From Aurantibacter crassamenti (GTDB lineage Bacteria; Bacteroidota; Bacteroidia; Flavobacteriales; Flavobacteriaceae), in assembly GCF_016811105.1 (NCBI RefSeq), contig NZ_JAFBGM010000001.1, positions 1,011,126-1,075,125 on the forward strand: DNA of 64,000 nucleotides. Reading direction: 5' to 3'. Numbering within the stretch: position 1 is the stretch's first letter; every line of letters begins with the position of its first letter. Shown here one piece after another: positions 62,303 through 64,000 of the stretch. A program made the translations under genes and the position numbers. The notes below the pieces were generated by a model. It did not search any database and was not told the origin of the DNA. It saw nothing but the letters and a program-made list of their open reading frames with translations.

Positions 62303-62317
62303 TCTTTCTGAGAAAGA
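62303..62317. promoter_or_regulatory. Palindrome in the promoter region of the 114-residue lipoprotein
   Basis: TCTTTCT-G-AGAAAGA, a perfect 7-bp inverted repeat with a one-base centre. It sits between TTG (62295-62297) and TACTATTA (62320-62327), which could be -33 and -7 boxes 22 bases apart. Possible operator. Confidence 0.35.
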
Positions 62318-62358
62318 AATACTATTAAAATTAATTGTTTAACTAAATAATAATAATC

Positions 62359-62703
62359 ATGAAAGGTATCAAAAGACAAACGCTACTTGTTGGGTGTACA
62401 TTAGCTTTAATGTTAACATTTGGTTGTAGTAAGGACAATCCATTAAATCCACTTGGCAATTGTTACGATGGCAATTGGGCTGCACAATATACAAATGAAT
62501 TGCAAGTATGGTCAGCCGCCGCAACAGCATATAACGAAAATCCTAATGTGTCAACTTGCGCAGATTATAAAAATGCAGCTAAAGCGTATTTAGATGCTTT
62601 AGAAAATATCTATGATTGTGTACCTACAGCCAATAGAAGTGAATTTGATCAAGAGATAAATGAGGCAAAAGCTGAAATTGATAGTGAAGATTGTAATAGC
62701 TAA
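62359..62703 (+). CDS. Small cysteine-containing lipoprotein, 114 residues
   Basis: Lipoprotein signal MKGIKRQTLLVGCTLALMLT and lipobox FGC (Cys23), then SKDNPLNPLGN. The mature domain is about 85 residues, helical, with four Cys (GNCYDGNW, VSTCADYKNA, IYDCVPT, SEDCNS) that could form two disulfides, and Trp/Tyr/Ala-rich helices (ELQVWSAAATAYNE, YLDALENI). No family is recognised. It follows the candidate ncRNA by about 200 bases and belongs to the short-secreted-protein cluster next to the LytTR system. Confidence 0.75.
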   Translation: MKGIKRQTLLVGCTLALMLTFGCSKDNPLNPLGNCYDGNWAAQYTNELQVWSAAATAYNENPNVSTCADYKNAAKAYLDALENIYDCVPTANRSEFDQEINEAKAEIDSEDCNS

Positions 62704-62746
62704 TGCGTGTGCTTTAGTTTTAGCATTTTTACAACTGTTCGCTTGC

Positions 62747-62854
62747 CGACGATACAATTTTATTATCCATTCATACAATTTAGAGTTGTCTTCTAAAACC
62801 TTGTATTTAAATTGTTTATGTATAGTTAAAAGCTAAATTTAGATTCTTTCCTCC
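62747..62854 (+). promoter_or_regulatory. LytTR-site/promoter/leader module, copy 1
   Basis: ATACAATTT occurs at 62752 and 62773, 21 bases apart, the second inside CATTCATACA (62768-62777). Then TTG (62801-62803), 17 bases, TATAGTTA (62821-62828), and a conserved ATTCTTTCCTCC (62843-62854). Copy 2 at 63299-63406 has the same order and spacing throughout; about 74 of 108 positions match by hand count without a gap. Confidence 0.6.
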
Positions 62855-63011
62855 AAACTGTGCCCTACGATTAAAGTGCAGTCAATTAGAAACTGCGAAT
62901 TATAAAAAACATGTGATTGAGCGCATTTAGTAAGAGTGCACTTTAGTAATAACAAGTATTAACGTTTGATGGTCTTAAGTTAAATTAAATATTAATCTAA
63001 ATTATTCAATT

Positions 63012-63227
63012 ATGAAAACAAGAATTATTCTAACATTTTTTGTTACCGGCTTATTGTCAAATTTAATAGCATGTAATGATCCTGAAGGTTGCGAGAGAAA
63101 CCCGGAATTATGTTTGGCAACATGTGTTACCAACCCAGAAGTTTGTTTTGATATAGACGAAATTTATAATGAAGTTGAATCCGATTCAATTTTGGCAGTT
63201 TCTAAATTACCAGTTCGTAATAAGTGA
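63012..63227 (+). CDS. Small cysteine-rich lipoprotein, 71 residues
   Basis: Lipoprotein signal MKTRIILTFFVTGLLSNLIA with lipidated Cys21. The mature part has four more Cys in DPEGCERNPELCLATCVTNP and on to EVCF, including two copies of NPE(L/V)C, then an acidic tail (DIDEIYNEVESDS). It looks like a tiny disulfide-linked domain. No family recognised. It starts 157 bases after the leader of LytTR module copy 1, whose transcript it probably shares. Confidence 0.7.
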   Translation: MKTRIILTFFVTGLLSNLIACNDPEGCERNPELCLATCVTNPEVCFDIDEIYNEVESDSILAVSKLPVRNK

Positions 63228-63298
63228 TTTTAAATAAAACGAACAGTCAATTGTTCTTAAAATTGATGTATTGGTAAAGTGTGAAGGTTTTGTTAAAC

Positions 63299-63406
63299 CA
63301 ACAATACAATATCTATTACCATTCATACAAATTAAGAGCATAAAAGAGCATCTTGTATTTACTTTGTGTCTGTATTGTTACAAGGTATTTTTAAATTCTT
63401 TCCCCC
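63299..63406 (+). promoter_or_regulatory. LytTR-site/promoter/leader module, copy 2
   Basis: ATACAA at 63304 and 63325, 21 bases apart, the second in CATTCATACA (63320-63329). Then TTG (63353-63355), 17 bases, TATTGTTA (63373-63380), and ATTCTTTCCCCC (63395-63406). Every element is at the same offset (552 bases) from copy 1. Confidence 0.6.
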
Positions 63407-63448
63407 GAGTGTTAACCTTTTTTAATTGAGAACATTAATTCATAAATC

Positions 63449-63541
63449 ATGGTGAAAATGAAGACTTTTTTTGTGTACGCCGTATTATCATCTATTGCGT
63501 TTTTAAGCTTTTTAACCTGCCTAAATTTGATTTTGAATTGA
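63449..63541 (+). CDS. 30-residue hydrophobic peptide
   Basis: Frame MVKMKTFFVYAVLSSIAFLS followed by FLTCLNLILN, a single hydrophobic segment with one Cys. It begins 43 bases after the leader element of module copy 2 and is followed 34 bases later by the 74-residue gene. It could be a membrane peptide, or a leader peptide for the next gene. Coding status is uncertain because of its size. Confidence 0.45.
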   Translation: MVKMKTFFVYAVLSSIAFLSFLTCLNLILN

Positions 63542-63575
63542 AATAAAACTAATAAATAACCTTAATTCTAAAGCT

Positions 63576-63800
63576 ATGAAAACATCTGTTATACTTGTAA
63601 TATTACTATTAAATACTACACTATTATTTGTTGAACCCTTAGCTAAAATTACAGCAGGCATAAATTCTTGGTTTTTTGCGAGTACTGAAGTTGTGCTACT
63701 TATTGGCTATGTTACACATAAAATGGTACGTGATTTAAAAAAGGCATTTGAAATTGACGCAATAGAGATTTTCAGATTTAAAAATTTTAATAATAATTAA
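63576..63800 (+). CDS. Small two-helix membrane protein, 74 residues
   Basis: Two hydrophobic stretches (ILVILLLNTTLLFVEPLA and SWFFASTEVVLLIGYVTH) with a short Gly-Ile-Asn link, and a basic, aromatic C-terminal tail (MVRDLKKAFEIDAIEIFRFK). Not recognised. It is downstream of module copy 2 and followed by another gene 10 bases later, so they form an operon that runs out of the window. Confidence 0.65.
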   Translation: MKTSVILVILLLNTTLLFVEPLAKITAGINSWFFASTEVVLLIGYVTHKMVRDLKKAFEIDAIEIFRFKNFNNN

Positions 63801-63810
63801 ACTCTAAGTC

Positions 63811-64000
63811 ATGCTAGCAATACTACATAAAAAAGATAGATCGGAAATTCTTTTGGAAACTTTAAAACGTTTCGTAAAAAAAGGAAACTGGAGCAACGAC
63901 CGCTTTGATAAGCTAAATGATTTATTGTTAGAAGTAGGTCAAGAATTACAAAATGGTACCATTCAAAATTCAGATATTTTAGAAATTAGCACCTGTTTTG
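63811..64000 (+). CDS. Partial gene of unknown function, cut by the window end
   Basis: An open frame from the ATG at 63811 (MLAILHKKDRSEILLETLKR) runs 63 codons to the window edge without a stop. It is polar, helical and has no signal peptide (FVKKGNWSNDRFDKLNDLL). It starts 10 bases after the two-helix protein, so is part of that operon. Not enough sequence to identify. Confidence 0.55.
   Translation, partial: MLAILHKKDRSEILLETLKRFVKKGNWSNDRFDKLNDLLLEVGQELQNGTIQNSDILEISTCF

Noticed and set aside
61625-63541. A bacteriocin or pheromone locus as a firm assignment
   Set aside because: No leader-peptide cleavage motif, peptidase-containing transporter or immunity gene is visible; only the LytTR link and the small size suggest it.
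1-64000. CRISPR arrays, tRNA/rRNA genes, insertion sequences
   Set aside because: No regularly spaced identical repeats, no tRNA-like cloverleaf with a GGTTCGAA-type arm, and no transposase were found on reading both strands.

Overview
The window is AT-rich chromosomal DNA from a member of the Bacteroidetes, almost certainly a Flavobacteriaceae (a marine genus of the Maribacter/Zobellia/Cellulophaga type is a guess). Supporting signs are the many -7 boxes of the Bacteroidetes form TAnnTTTG just upstream of genes, frequent TTG/GTG starts, many short-signal lipoproteins, PorT-like outer-membrane barrels, DUF3078/DUF2480/DUF3109/DUF1460 proteins and a HemC-HemD fusion. I see no rRNA, tRNA, CRISPR, prophage or insertion sequence; most of the window is ordinary core genome.

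Layout. 1-9730: small secreted or membrane proteins, a cyclophilin lipoprotein, aminopeptidase P, ThiL, a Tat-exported Gfo/Idh oxidoreductase, two surface lipoproteins with repeats, and a glycosyltransferase. 9926-19263: an iron-sulfur (SUF) locus, A-type carrier-SufB-[MBL lipoprotein]-SufC-SufD-[outer-membrane barrel]-SufS-SufE-SufT-DUF2480-DUF3078. 19264-20018: a gene-free stretch with two diverged copies of a ~260-bp hairpin-headed element. 20019-27840: HflX, an exonuclease/endonuclease/phosphatase protein, FKBP lipoprotein, 3'-5' exonuclease, Ogt, CNNM/CBS protein, serine hydrolase. 26851-34863: a minus-strand haem locus (hemA, hemCD fusion, hemE, hemF, hemB with passengers), divergent from an AraC-family regulator. 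36021-46804: ThuA-like lipoprotein, DUF1460, a 1178-residue TraB/GumN protein, hemH, MATE transporter, aldo/keto reductase, thioredoxin-like protein, DinB, and a HemJ-like membrane protein. With HemA, B, C/D, E, F, H and the HemJ candidate, the window encodes the route from glutamyl-tRNA to protohaem except the HemL aminomutase. 46912-58556: sensor kinase, crotonase, secreted proteins, HD phosphohydrolase, PlsC, bacilliredoxin, TerB-DnaJ protein, HupE/UreJ, dCMP deaminase, S41 protease, MarC, DUF3109.

The most unusual part is the right end (58563-64000). A LytS-type sensor kinase with TPRs and its LytTR response regulator face a cluster of very short secreted or membrane proteins (47, 114, 71, 30 and 74 residues, plus one cut by the edge). 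Three intergenic regions there carry pairs of a CATTCATACA-like word exactly 21 bp apart, the geometry LytTR regulators use. Two of them belong to a 108-bp module that repeats without gaps, including a matching TTG-N17-TATWGTTA promoter and leader. Between the first two peptide genes lies a ~355-nt candidate structured RNA with its own -7 box, a 5' end complementary to an internal G-run, several hairpins and a strong terminator. I propose this as a candidate undescribed LytTR/short-peptide/ncRNA locus.

Several starts were moved from the longest frame because a promoter, terminator or signal peptide shows the true one (cyclophilin 417, hemA 34863, hemE 31557, plsC 52868, TerB-DnaJ 53498, DUF3109 57987). 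A four-helix-bundle gene inside the haem locus is frameshifted in a T7 run.
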